A stretch of 64,000 nucleotides of DNA from SpSt-333 sp964371615 (GCA_964371615.1 CAYJMS010000001.1:620001-684000), one strand, 5' to 3'. Positions 53,701-62,118 are shown, counted from the first letter of the stretch. Made by a program: numbers and translations. Notes: generated from the sequence alone by a model not told the origin.

Positions 53701-53959
53701 CGAAGGGTATGCACGCGAATTTGTCAATCGGATTCAAAATCTGAGGAAAGATTCGGGACTGGAAGTGACCGACAGAATTTCCATTTCATTCAAAGCGGAC
53801 GAGACACTGACAACGGCATTACTGTCCATGTCCGATTATATCAAGCACGAGACGCTGGCTGTGGGTTTCACTCACGAAACCGTCAACGGCGAGTACACGG
53901 CGCGAGAAGACATCAACGGCGAAACGTGTGAGATCAGTATTCAAAAAATTTTACGGTAA
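50753..53959 (+). CDS. ileS: Isoleucyl-tRNA synthetase, eukaryotic-like type
   Basis: 1068 residues, cytoplasmic. The HIGH-equivalent reads H57-H58-V59-M60 (PGIHHVMAR) and the KMSKS-equivalent is K613-M-S-K-T617. The long length and motifs such as GWDTHGLPVEIEVEK and GIDQTRGWFYTLH fit the IleS2/eukaryotic-like branch, which often resists mupirocin (family knowledge; not testable here). The editing domain is present (LVWTTTPWTLISN). Confidence 0.96.
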   Translation: MFKELTDKIQYAAVEKEILKFWEENNIFDRSITTREGKPLYTFYEGPPTANGKPGIHHVMARTLKDAFCRYKTMSGYQVHRKAGWDTHGLPVEIEVEKQIGIKHKDEILDYGVEKFNKACRESVWKYKVDWEQMTREMGYWVDLHHPYVTFENNYIESIWWALKRYFDADMIYRGYKIQPYCPRCETPLSSHEVALGYKDVKDPSVYVKMRLKEDPHTSFLVWTTTPWTLISNVALAVHPDIEYVKIELLHSEGEETSPTGEFLILATARLEVIKEKYTVVQELKGKDLLGKEYERLFNYHQVKEKGWYVVEADFVTTADGSGIVHMAPAYGEDDYQTCRKYGLPTIHPVNKSGEFEESVVDFRGKFVKDADADIIQNLKHRNILYRKEQYQHSYPHCWRCTSPLLYYARDSWYIRTTAYAQRMIELNKEINWIPSEVGEGRFGNWLEENKDWALSRDRYWGTPLPIWVSADGRTKKCVGSFEDLIGAEWLDESGTPTGKSFTREDIKTLDPHKPTVDRLAFKTANGEYLRRTPELIDVWFDSGAMPFAQWHYPFENKEIFEKNYPADFISEGIDQTRGWFYTLHSIGTFLFDTPAYRNVLVNELILDKSGQKMSKTKKNTVDPFTLIHKYGADATRWYLVSQSPVWRPTLFDEAGIGEVQRKFFSTLVNTYSFFALYANIDSFNYQEERVPVRERAEIDRWIISSLNTLVKQYRQCMDEYDLTKASRAITDFTLDNLSNWYVRRNRRRFWKSEKGKDKTAAYQTLYECLDTIVKLSAPIAPFLADEIYKNLHSVSRKEGCESVHLALLPNVDEAAIDPELEERMDYAIRIVSLVRAMRVKSNVKVRQPLQKIILPIADQRQKEEIRMMEDVILEEINVKEIEFVTDDAGIVKKYAKPNFRTLGQKFGKQVQAVASKIRTMSSAEISELQKIGSTTFSDNGNSFTIQREDVEIHHEDLQGWQVETDGTIMVALDTEVTPELRIEGYAREFVNRIQNLRKDSGLEVTDRISISFKADETLTTALLSMSDYIKHETLAVGFTHETVNGEYTAREDINGETCEISIQKILR

Positions 53960-53969
53960 GGGAGCGACA

Positions 53970-54503
53970 ATGGCGAAAACAAAAACTGCGGTGAAAAAGA
54001 GCACAGCGAAAAAAAGTACGAAAAAATCCGGCTCTTCAAAAAAAGTGAAGGCAACCGCAACAAAGGCGGTCACCAAACCGGTGAAGAAAAAAGCGGTGAA
54101 GGGCTACAGCGCCAGGGAACTGGAATATTTCAAGAAAATCATTCTTGAAAAGCGGAAGGAAATTCTTGAGGAACTCACAATTCTGAAAGAGAGCATGATG
54201 GATGTGACCACCGGCGAATATGCCAGCGAGAATTCCACTTATTCCATGCATATGGAACAGGGAACCGATGCAATGGAACGGGAGAAAACGTTCCTGTTTG
54301 CTTCGCGAGAAGGGAAATTCCTGAACTATCTGGATGACGCACTGCGCCGCATCGATAAAGGAACATATGGAATCTGTCTGGACTGCATCGACGAGCCGCG
54401 GAATCTCTGTAAAACCTGTCCGTTGATTCCGAAGGAACGGCTGGAAGCAGTGCCGCACGCCCAGTTATGTGTCGAATGCAAGAATATCAAGCAAAAATTT
54501 TAG
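53970..54503 (+). CDS. DksA/TraR-family zinc-finger protein with lysine-rich N-terminus
   Basis: 177 residues from the ATG at 53970 (GGAG upstream). Residues 1 to about 45 are Lys/Ala/Thr-rich, histone-H1-like (KKSTAKKSTKKSGSSKK). A coiled coil follows, and then the C4-type finger (GICLDCIDEPRNLCKTC and LCVECKNIK). DksA relatives enter the RNA polymerase secondary channel and modulate initiation, often with ppGpp. The position between ileS and lspA matches ylyA in Bacillus. Confidence 0.9.
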   Translation: MAKTKTAVKKSTAKKSTKKSGSSKKVKATATKAVTKPVKKKAVKGYSARELEYFKKIILEKRKEILEELTILKESMMDVTTGEYASENSTYSMHMEQGTDAMEREKTFLFASREGKFLNYLDDALRRIDKGTYGICLDCIDEPRNLCKTCPLIPKERLEAVPHAQLCVECKNIKQKF

Positions 54504-54525
54504 GATCAAACGGGAATTACCGGTT

Positions 54526-55119
54526 GTGAGAGTACTGTACGTTACCGCATGTATCATTGTCGCCGACCAAATGACGAAATTCTGGGTCAAAGGGATCGAG
54601 ATTCCATTGCTCGGCATTTCCATACAAGGCATGTCGCTGGGGAGTTCATTTCCGGTATTGGGCGATTTTCTCCGAATTACGTTCATTGAAAATCCCGGCA
54701 TGGCGTTCGGCATAGAGATCGGAGGGAAAATATTCCTTACCCTCTTTTCCATAGTTGCCAGCATCGGGATACTGTTCTACCTGTATTTAATGCGAAAGGA
54801 GAACCTCACGTTCCGCCTTTCATTGTCGTTTATTCTGGGGGGAGCGGTCGGGAACCTGATCGACCGTGTTTTTTACGGCGTTTTGTACGGTGAAGGGGCA
54901 TTGTTCCACGGAAAAGTCGTCGACTTTATCGATATCGATTTCTTCAATATCGACCTGTGGGGATTCCATCTTTCGCGATTCTGGGTATTCAACATCGCCG
55001 ATGCATCAGTGACTATCGGCGTGCTTATTATGCTGTTGTTCCATCGATCCTTCCTGCTGGAGGAAAAAGAAATTCCGTCTGTCGATACTGCCCCCGGCGA
55101 ACCGTCATCATCATCCTGA
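54526..55119 (+). CDS. lspA: Lipoprotein signal peptidase
   Basis: 197 residues from a GTG at 54526, the best start after the dksA stop; the open frame extends upstream into that gene. Four membrane segments and the two catalytic aspartates are visible: D113 in GNLIDRV and D159 in FNIADASVTIG, plus NPGMAFGI. It cleaves signal peptides of prolipoproteins in the inner membrane. A hairpin separates it from rluD. Confidence 0.93.
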   Translation: MRVLYVTACIIVADQMTKFWVKGIEIPLLGISIQGMSLGSSFPVLGDFLRITFIENPGMAFGIEIGGKIFLTLFSIVASIGILFYLYLMRKENLTFRLSLSFILGGAVGNLIDRVFYGVLYGEGALFHGKVVDFIDIDFFNIDLWGFHLSRFWVFNIADASVTIGVLIMLLFHRSFLLEEKEIPSVDTAPGEPSSSS

Positions 55120-55140
55120 CCGGCAAAATGTGTTGCCGGT
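55119..55140 (+). terminator. Hairpin between lspA and rluD
   Basis: ACCGGCAA (55119-55126) pairs with TTGCCGGT (55133-55140); the tail is only weakly T-rich. It may slow rather than stop transcription. Confidence 0.4.
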
Positions 55141-55159
55141 TATTCCGTTACGCTTCCGT

Positions 55160-56146
55160 ATGAGAAATAATTTCGATATCATCATACCACCGGGCCAGAC
55201 AAGGGAGCGGCTGGATGTGTATCTGGTCGCTCATGTGGGAAATGCCACCCGCAATAAAGTCCAGGAAGCGATCAAATCCGGCGAGATCACCGTCAACGGT
55301 GCCGCCGTCAAACCGAGCAGCATCATTCATCCAAACGATATCATTGCTGTCCGTCTCAACCGGCCGGATCCGCCGGAGGTAAAAGCGGAAATGATTCCGC
55401 TGGACATCGTCTACGAAGACGAGTATTTGCTGGTGGTCAACAAACCGGCCGGTATGGTCACCCATCCCGCGTACAAGAACTATTCCGGCACCCTGGTCAA
55501 CGCTTTAATGCATCACACCGAACAATTATCCCAGCTGCATGCCGACGAGGATGAGGAATTCGATACGATCCGTCCCGGCATCGTCCATCGTCTCGACAAA
55601 GATACCAGCGGCCTCCTCGTTGTCGCCAAGGATGAAACCACTCATCAGAAACTTGCAAAGCAATTTGCCGCAAAGACGTCGGAGAGGGAATACCATGCAA
55701 TTGTATGGGGAATCTTTAAGCAGCAAAAGGGGATCGTCGATGCGCCGCTGGGACGAAGTAAAAGCGACCGCAAAAAAGTGGCGGTTATTGCGGACGGAAA
55801 ACACGCCGTTACCGAATATGAGGTGATAGAACAATTCGATTATTTAACCTATGTCCGTTTACATTTGCGGACGGGACGGACTCATCAGATTCGGGTACAT
55901 CTGGCGCATATCCATCATCCTATTTTTGGTGATGCAACGTACGGTGGCCGGGAGATTGGTGCCGGGGGAATTACGGTGGAGGGGAAAAAGCGGTCGGAAG
56001 CAAAAAACCTGTTGGAATTAATGCCGCGTCAGGCTCTGCATGCAAAGATGCTCGGTTTTGTTCACCCTGCTACAAAGGAGAAAATGAAGTTTTCATCCGA
56101 ACTGCCCGATGACATCAACAATGTTCTGCGTGCTGCAAGAAAGTGA
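55160..56146 (+). CDS. RluA-family 23S rRNA pseudouridine synthase (RluD-like)
   Basis: 328 residues from the ATG at 55160. An S4 domain (RLDVYLVAHVG, NKVQEAIKSGEITVNG) precedes the catalytic domain with D146 in HRLDKDTSGLLVVAK and the GRTHQIRVHLAHI motif. It makes pseudouridines in 23S rRNA; the RluD assignment is by general similarity and synteny. It meets mreC tail to tail with 3 bases between the stop codons and no terminator. Confidence 0.92.
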   Translation: MRNNFDIIIPPGQTRERLDVYLVAHVGNATRNKVQEAIKSGEITVNGAAVKPSSIIHPNDIIAVRLNRPDPPEVKAEMIPLDIVYEDEYLLVVNKPAGMVTHPAYKNYSGTLVNALMHHTEQLSQLHADEDEEFDTIRPGIVHRLDKDTSGLLVVAKDETTHQKLAKQFAAKTSEREYHAIVWGIFKQQKGIVDAPLGRSKSDRKKVAVIADGKHAVTEYEVIEQFDYLTYVRLHLRTGRTHQIRVHLAHIHHPIFGDATYGGREIGAGGITVEGKKRSEAKNLLELMPRQALHAKMLGFVHPATKEKMKFSSELPDDINNVLRAARK

Positions 56147-56149
56147 TGT

Positions 56150-56974
56150 TTACTTCTTCTGTATTTCCAGCGATAATCGTTCCAAACTCGGTACAAAATC
56201 CATGACAAAAACCTCTTCCGTCATTGTAAAGTTGACGGAAGGTGTCACTTCAATTCGTTTGAAGAGTGAATTCGGCATGTCGGAGATGGTGCTGACAATG
56301 CCGATCTTGATACCCGGCGGAAATGAATTGCTGTACTCCGACGTGATGACGGCATCACCCTCGCGCACATCTTGCGTTTTCGCCACTTCTTTCAGGATCA
56401 ACGTTTTTCCATCCCACGAAATAATCCCGTCCACCCTGCTTCGCTGGATCTTTGCACTGCTGCGGAAATCGACATTCAACACAATCTGAGCAATGGAATA
56501 TCCGTCGCTGGTTGCAACAATTCTTCCCATAAGGCCTTCGCCGGAGACAACCGGATTTCCTACTCGCACACCGTCGTAATATCCGATGTTCAAAGTGACG
56601 GAATTTCTCAATAAATTGAGGTTTTTTGCCACTATTTTTCCGGCGGTGAGTCGAACAACTGACGTTTCCTTCAAGGCGATCATCGACCGGAGCCGGATGA
56701 TTTCCAGACGGGATTCACGCAGGTGGTTTACTTCGTCGGCGAGGTTTACATTTAAATTCCGGAGGAGTTCATTCTCCCTTTGCAGCATGGAGATGTTCGG
56801 AATGAACGAAAAGGTATGCTGTACCGCTCCCATCGTTCCGATTGCAACGGATCGGATAAAACGGATCTGTGTGTTGTCGTTGAAGACCAGAAGCGTGATC
56901 GAGATGCTGATCAGGACAACGAACAATACGTATTCTTTAAAGAGGAACAGATATTGGTAAATTCGCTGCAGCAT
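56150..56974 (-). CDS. mreC: Rod shape-determining protein MreC
   Basis: 274 residues with one N-terminal membrane segment (YVLFVVLISISITLLVF), a coiled coil (residues about 60-105) and the MreC beta domain (GIVSTISDMPNSLFKRIEVT). It scaffolds the elongasome in the periplasm. It follows mreB but mreD, pbp2 and rodA do not follow: rluD occupies the opposite strand at once. Confidence 0.93.
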   Translation of the reverse strand: MLQRIYQYLFLFKEYVLFVVLISISITLLVFNDNTQIRFIRSVAIGTMGAVQHTFSFIPNISMLQRENELLRNLNVNLADEVNHLRESRLEIIRLRSMIALKETSVVRLTAGKIVAKNLNLLRNSVTLNIGYYDGVRVGNPVVSGEGLMGRIVATSDGYSIAQIVLNVDFRSSAKIQRSRVDGIISWDGKTLILKEVAKTQDVREGDAVITSEYSNSFPPGIKIGIVSTISDMPNSLFKRIEVTPSVNFTMTEEVFVMDFVPSLERLSLEIQKK

Positions 56975-57022
56975 GGTCCGATTGAATAGGTGTGAGTGCG
57001 GTGATCAACGGTGCACCGCCGG

Positions 57023-58048
57023 TTAATAACGCCGGCTTGTGATCATAACTTTCTGATACTTTTCGAGGTTTTCCATGACCTTGCCTGTTCCGCGCGCCAC
57101 GGCGGTCAGCGGATCTTCTGCGACGTGGACCGGCAGGTTTGTTTCAAGCCGTAATCTCTCATCGAGTCCCTTCAATAATGCACCGCCGCCGGAGAGCATG
57201 ATGCCGCGGTCAAGAATATCCGAAGCGAGTTCGGGCGGAGTGCGTTCCAGCGTCATCTTCACTCCGTTGACAATCGCCTGCACGCATTCGCTGAGCGCTT
57301 CGCGGATCTCGACGGAACTGGCTTCGGTGGTCTTTGGAATGCCATTGACCAGGTCGCGGCCTTTTACCTGGATAGTCACTTCCTCTTTCATCGGCATCAC
57401 CGAACCCACTTCGCATTTAATTGCTTCCGCTGTCCGTTCGCCGATGAGGATGTTGTGGTTCTTCTTAAAAAATTGGATGATAGCGGAGTTCATTTCATCG
57501 CCGGCAATGCGGATGGATTCTTCGTTCACGATGCCGGAGAGCGCGATGACGGCGATCTCCGTCGTACCGCCGCCGATATCGACAATCATATTCCCGACCG
57601 GCGCTTCCACATCCAATCCGATGCCGATGGCGGCTGCCATCGGTTCCGCAATCAGATGCACTTCTTTGGCGCCGGCATGTTCGGCGGAATCGCGGACGGC
57701 GCGCTTTTCCACTTCCGTCACGCCGCTGGGGACGCAGATAACGATTCTCCGGCTCGGCAGCCAGCTCGAATGGATCTTCTTAATGAATTCGCGGAGCATT
57801 CCTTCGGCAATCTCAAAGTCGGCGATAACGCCGTCCCGCATCGGACGGATCGTCCGGATATCGCGGTGAGTTCTGCCGAGCATCTCGCGGGCTTCGTTTC
57901 CGATGGCAACGATCTTTTTCGTATTGCGGTCGAATGCCACGATGGACGGTTCATTCAGCACGATTCCTTTTCCCTTCATCCACACCAATGTGTTGGCGGT
58001 TCCAAGGTCAATCGCGATATCGGCAGAAAAGAAATCAAAAACTCCCAT
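57023..58048 (-). CDS. mreB: Rod shape-determining protein MreB
   Basis: 341 residues of bacterial actin. Phosphate loops are visible (DLGTANTLVWMKGKGIVLNE, VDIGGGTTEIAVI, LSGGGALLKGLD). MreB filaments direct lateral wall synthesis. It starts 9 bases after the purH stop, so it may be cotranscribed with the purine genes. Confidence 0.97.
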   Translation of the reverse strand: MGVFDFFSADIAIDLGTANTLVWMKGKGIVLNEPSIVAFDRNTKKIVAIGNEAREMLGRTHRDIRTIRPMRDGVIADFEIAEGMLREFIKKIHSSWLPSRRIVICVPSGVTEVEKRAVRDSAEHAGAKEVHLIAEPMAAAIGIGLDVEAPVGNMIVDIGGGTTEIAVIALSGIVNEESIRIAGDEMNSAIIQFFKKNHNILIGERTAEAIKCEVGSVMPMKEEVTIQVKGRDLVNGIPKTTEASSVEIREALSECVQAIVNGVKMTLERTPPELASDILDRGIMLSGGGALLKGLDERLRLETNLPVHVAEDPLTAVARGTGKVMENLEKYQKVMITSRRY

Positions 58049-58057
58049 AACGTATGC

Positions 58058-59593
58058 TCAATGTTTAAAGTGACGAATTCCTGTAAAGACCATTGCAATA
58101 TTATTGTCGTTCGCTGCGTTGATCACTTCTTCATCCCGTATTGAACCGCCCGGTTGTATCACCGCAGTGGCACCGGCGTTGACCGCTTCCAAGAGACCAT
58201 CGGCAAAAGGGAAGTAAGCGTCCGACGCAACGACGCTTCCGTCTAAAGATAACTTACTTTCACGAGATTTCCATACGGCAATTTTGGATGAATCGACCCT
58301 GGACATCTGGCCTGCTCCGACGGCGAGCGTCCGGTCTTTGAGGCCGTATACAATTGCGTTGGATTTGACGTGCTTGACGATTTTCCAGGTGAAGTTCATC
58401 GCCTCCAGTTCGTCCTCTGTCGGGTGCCGCCGGGTGACGATCTTGTAATTTTGCTCGGTTAATTGCGCAGTATCGCGGCTTTGTACCAGTAGACCGCCGA
58501 TAACAGAGCGAATATCCCATTCCGACGACTCAGGATGATCGGCAATCTGCATCAAACGCCGGTCCTTTTTCTTGGTGAGATATTCCAGCACTCCCGGAGC
58601 AAACTCCGGTGCAATGACCATTTCGGTAAATATCTCGTTCAAGGCCATTGCCGCCGCCATATCCAGTGGTTTGTTGACGGCGATGATGCCTCCAAAGGGG
58701 GCTTTTGTATCCGTTGCAAATGCCTTGCGATATGCCTCTTCCAACGTCGCAGCGCTGCCGACTCCGCACGGATTGGTATGCTTGATAATCACAACTGTCG
58801 GCTCTTTGAATTCCGCGACGAGATTCATTGCGGCGTTGGCATCGATGATATTGTTGAACGAGAGCTCCTTGCCATGCAATTTTTTTAACGACCGGTCAAA
58901 TGTACCGTACAATGCGGCTTTCTGGTGCGGATTTTCGCCGTACCGGAGGTCCTGCTGCTTCTGTAATGAAACGGAAAATGCTCCTGGCAACGCCTGCGGG
59001 TCCGATGAGCGTGTCAAAAATCCGGCGATGGCGGTATCGTACTGTGCGGTATGCCGGAAGACTTCGCGCGCGAGTTCAAAACAGGTCTCTTCACTGACGG
59101 CGCCATGGTGGTCATCGAGTTCGCGTAGGAATGTTTCGTAACGGCTGCTGTTGACGATGACGGCGGTATATTTATAATTTTTTGCCGCAGACCGAAGCAT
59201 GGTGGGTCCGCCGATGTCGATGTTTTCAATCGCATCCTCGAAATGCACATCCGGTTTTGCAATCGTCTCTTCGAAAGGATAAAGGTTGACGACGACAAGA
59301 TCGATCGGCGTGATATTGTGTTCCTGCAATTGTTTTCTATGTTCGGGATTATCCAGCACGGCAAGCAAACCGGCATGGATAACGGGGTGCAGAGTTTTTA
59401 CCCGTCCGTCGAGAATTTCGGGGAATCCGGTAATCTCGGAGATCTGCCGTGCCGGAATACCGTTTTTCTGAAGCAGGGAATGCGTACCGCCTGTAGAAAT
59501 AATCTCTATACCGCGCTGATGGAGCGCAGAAGCGAATTCGACGATACCATGTTTATCGGAGACACTGATGAGGGCGCGTGATATTTTTAACAA
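58058..59593 (-). CDS. purH: Bifunctional AICAR transformylase/IMP cyclohydrolase
   Basis: 511 residues. The N-terminal MGS-like domain (ISVSDKHGIVEFASALHQRG) closes the ring; the C-terminal part (RYGENPHQKAALYG, TNPCGVGSA) transfers the formyl group. It completes de novo IMP synthesis. The start codon is TTG, supported by AAAGGGA 7 bases upstream; no nearer ATG exists in frame. purN lies just upstream. Confidence 0.95.
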   Translation of the reverse strand: MLKISRALISVSDKHGIVEFASALHQRGIEIISTGGTHSLLQKNGIPARQISEITGFPEILDGRVKTLHPVIHAGLLAVLDNPEHRKQLQEHNITPIDLVVVNLYPFEETIAKPDVHFEDAIENIDIGGPTMLRSAAKNYKYTAVIVNSSRYETFLRELDDHHGAVSEETCFELAREVFRHTAQYDTAIAGFLTRSSDPQALPGAFSVSLQKQQDLRYGENPHQKAALYGTFDRSLKKLHGKELSFNNIIDANAAMNLVAEFKEPTVVIIKHTNPCGVGSAATLEEAYRKAFATDTKAPFGGIIAVNKPLDMAAAMALNEIFTEMVIAPEFAPGVLEYLTKKKDRRLMQIADHPESSEWDIRSVIGGLLVQSRDTAQLTEQNYKIVTRRHPTEDELEAMNFTWKIVKHVKSNAIVYGLKDRTLAVGAGQMSRVDSSKIAVWKSRESKLSLDGSVVASDAYFPFADGLLEAVNAGATAVIQPGGSIRDEEVINAANDNNIAMVFTGIRHFKH

Positions 59594-59622
59594 ACAACTA
59601 TCCCTTTCAATTATAATCGATA

Positions 59623-60216
59623 TTACTTTTTGAGTGTTCCTTCTGCAAACATCCGAACGACCTCCGGCAGAATCCGATGTTCTACTTTGAGTACTTTCGC
59701 CGCCAGAGTTTCGGGGCTTTCGTCGTTTTCAATCTCAACAATATCCTGTAGAAGAATCTTGCCATGGTCATATTCCTCATCGACCATGTGCACAGTTGCA
59801 CCGGAAAATTTCTCCGATGCCTTCAAGACGGCCTCATGAACGCGCATTCCGTACATCCCTTCGCCGCCGTACTTTGGGAGCAATGCGGGATGGATGTTGA
59901 TGATGCGCTGTCGAAACGCACGAATAATTGCCTGATCGATCCGTTTCATGTAACCGGCAAGAACAATAAAATTTACCGTATGGTCATGGAGTACAGACAG
60001 AATCTTCTGCTGGAATTCTTCCGCAGTAGAAAATTGGCGCTGACTGAGATGCACGGCCGGAATATTATACGACCGCGCGAGTTCCAATACTCCCGCTTGG
60101 GAATTGTTGCTGATGACGACGGCGATTTGTGCGGGAAAATGTTCCTTCAGGATCGTGCGCTGCAACGCATCAAAATTGGACCCTCGACCCGATGCAAAAA
60201 CGGCGATAGTTAACAA
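59623..60216 (-). CDS. purN: Phosphoribosylglycinamide formyltransferase
   Basis: 197 residues. The phosphate and folate motifs ASGRGSNFDALQ, VLAGYMKRI and the catalytic Asn-His in INIHPALLPKYGG are clear. It formylates GAR with 10-formyl-THF in purine synthesis. The start is TTG with AGGA 7 bases upstream. A strong promoter lies about 35 bases ahead of it, and purH follows after 29 bases. Confidence 0.94.
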   Translation of the reverse strand: MLTIAVFASGRGSNFDALQRTILKEHFPAQIAVVISNNSQAGVLELARSYNIPAVHLSQRQFSTAEEFQQKILSVLHDHTVNFIVLAGYMKRIDQAIIRAFRQRIINIHPALLPKYGGEGMYGMRVHEAVLKASEKFSGATVHMVDEEYDHGKILLQDIVEIENDESPETLAAKVLKVEHRILPEVVRMFAEGTLKK

Positions 60217-60249
60217 TGGTTTTTCCTAACGAAGCACAAATTTTCACTA

Positions 60250-60280
60250 CAAATGTAATCAAGAGAGTCTGGTTTGTCAA
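60250..60280 (-). promoter_or_regulatory. Promoter of purN-purH
   Basis: On the minus strand, perfect TTGACA (60280-60275), a 17-base spacer and TACATT (60257-60252). The latter continues as TACATTTG, a full match to the Bacteroidota -7 box TAnnTTTG. Confidence 0.68.
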
Positions 60281-60335
60281 TATAAAAGCCTGATATATCA
60301 ACAGGTTACGGCGATTTTATTGACGGAAGACACAC

Positions 60336-61277
60336 TTACGACACTGCCGATTCATCGAACGAGACTGTCCTTGTGTTTGCATTCATACTTCCCTTAATAC
60401 CCACCGGCATTGTCAGTTTTTTTGGAACATGACCATATACCAAACCGGTGATCACGGGCCGCGGGATAGCAGGAAGATAGTCCTGCAGGACCTGTTCCAG
60501 AGTCAGATAGGGACTATTGGTATCCGACGGTTTTACATCGGTCAATTCACCCATAATGACGCCTTTGACTTCCTTAAAAATTCCGGCGATTCGCAAGTGG
60601 TTCATCATCCTGTCGAACCGGTAACACTCTTCGTCAATCTCTTCCAGGAACAGGAGGGCGTTCTTACAACTGGGCATGTATTGAGTGCCGATGATGGCGG
60701 TGATCAGCGAAAGATTCCCTCCGAGCAATCTGCCCGACCCGGATCCTTTCACGATGGCGGTAAGCGGTCTGCCGTCGGGATTCCGAACGGTGCCGAACTT
60801 TTTTTTCGACGTCACCATAGTCCAGAAATGTTCCTCGGTAAACGAATCGATTTCCTTCCACATTTCCACGCCGGACATCGGGCCGGAAAAACTGACCAAT
60901 CCGGTTTTTTTGAAAATTGCCAATTGCAATGCAGTGAGATCGCTGTAACCGACCAGTATTTTTGGATTTTTCCGGATGAGAGAATAGTTCAGCAGCGGCA
61001 ACAATCGCGGAGTTCCGTATCCTCCCCGGACGGCAATAATCGCCTTTATTTTTTTGTCGGCAAACATTCCGTTAATGTCATCAGCCCGTTCCTGATCAGT
61101 GCCGGCAAGATAACCGTACGTATTGGTGACGTTTTTGCCAAGCGCGACCCGATAACCGAGACGTTCGAGATATTCCGCTCCCTTTGTAATTTTTTCCGAA
61201 GTACTCGGCGGACTAGCCGGTGCAACGATACCGATAAGATCACCTTTTTTGAGTGCTGCCGGTTTGATAATAGCCAT
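60336..61277 (-). CDS. LD-carboxypeptidase (S66 family)
   Basis: 313 residues, cytoplasmic by lack of a signal. The catalytic Ser is in GYSDLTALQLAI, the Glu in FLEEIDEECYRFDRM and the His in VYGHVPKKLTMPVG. It removes the terminal D-alanine from recycled murein tetrapeptides, or acts on related cross-links. The ATG lies 2 bases after the stop of the barrel-like gene, so the two are cotranscribed. Confidence 0.92.
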   Translation of the reverse strand: MAIIKPAALKKGDLIGIVAPASPPSTSEKITKGAEYLERLGYRVALGKNVTNTYGYLAGTDQERADDINGMFADKKIKAIIAVRGGYGTPRLLPLLNYSLIRKNPKILVGYSDLTALQLAIFKKTGLVSFSGPMSGVEMWKEIDSFTEEHFWTMVTSKKKFGTVRNPDGRPLTAIVKGSGSGRLLGGNLSLITAIIGTQYMPSCKNALLFLEEIDEECYRFDRMMNHLRIAGIFKEVKGVIMGELTDVKPSDTNSPYLTLEQVLQDYLPAIPRPVITGLVYGHVPKKLTMPVGIKGSMNANTRTVSFDESAVS

Positions 61278-61279
61278 GA

Positions 61280-62101
61280 TTATGTTCCGATTTGTATGAA
61301 GTGAAAGAGATAGGAAAGAGTGAGTTCTCCGCCTTTGGCATTGTCGGACGGAGAAAAATTCGAGACGCCGAACGCACGGATGGAAAAAGGGCCGATTGTT
61401 TTTTCGATGCCGATTTTACCGTTTGCCAGCCGCTGGAATCCGATCCCGTTATGGCCGACTCTTCCGGCAGTCTGAAGTAGGAACGACGTCGTTTCTCCGA
61501 ACGGTAGAAAATATTCAACACCATAAATAAACACATCGTGCTGCGAACCGTGTCTGGTCGGATCACTCAATATGCCGAGTCCCGCATTCATGGTCCACCG
61601 GCCGGCAAAATGTTTCTGAAGAAGCAACGATGCAAAAAAATTCATTTCGTCGATGCCAAGACCCGATTCGTTGCTGGCATTCGGCAGCTGTATGCCGAAT
61701 CGTACCGCAAAACTCACACCGGAGCGGTATTCATTCAATATCCCGAATTTTGTCCAGACGGAGAAATCGCCGATATCAGCAGTTACTTTTTTTGAAGTGG
61801 TCAAGGCGGAATTGAACGCCAACACACGCCGGTTAATCTGAAGAATGTCGAGCAAAGTACCGTCCGCCTGGAGTTCGACAATTGCGCTGAGTGCGATACA
61901 GAACCGTACCGTCCCGACCTTCGTCAGGTTTCCTGTCAATCCGGAGAGGGGAAACGGCTGATCGCGGAAATGTGAAAAACCGAATTCAGTAGAAGCGAGT
62001 CCCGGTTCGAGCAGCATAGCCGATTCCACGGGAATCGGGCGCTGTTGTCCGAGCAGGGCAATCGGAAGGAGACACAGGAAAAACAGTATCGAACGGTTCA
62101 A
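61280..62101 (-). CDS. Probable outer-membrane beta-barrel protein
   Basis: 273 residues with a signal peptide (SILFFLCLLPIALLGQQ). The rest alternates as amphipathic beta strands (VSFAVRFGIQLPNAS, WTMNAGLGILSDPTRHG, SIRAFGVSNFSPSD), resembling transport barrels of the phenol/MetA-like kind, though I cannot assign a family. The start codon is TTG, without a visible Shine-Dalgarno. It precedes LD-carboxypeptidase in one transcript. Confidence 0.65.
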   Translation of the reverse strand: MNRSILFFLCLLPIALLGQQRPIPVESAMLLEPGLASTEFGFSHFRDQPFPLSGLTGNLTKVGTVRFCIALSAIVELQADGTLLDILQINRRVLAFNSALTTSKKVTADIGDFSVWTKFGILNEYRSGVSFAVRFGIQLPNASNESGLGIDEMNFFASLLLQKHFAGRWTMNAGLGILSDPTRHGSQHDVFIYGVEYFLPFGETTSFLLQTAGRVGHNGIGFQRLANGKIGIEKTIGPFSIRAFGVSNFSPSDNAKGGELTLSYLFHFIQIGT

Positions 62102-62118
62102 GGGAATAGGATTTGTGT

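Noticed and set aside
60429..61304. 291-codon plus-strand open frame opposite the LD-carboxypeptidase
   Set aside because: The minus-strand gene carries all catalytic motifs; this frame is rich in His, Phe and Arg as expected of an antisense shadow.
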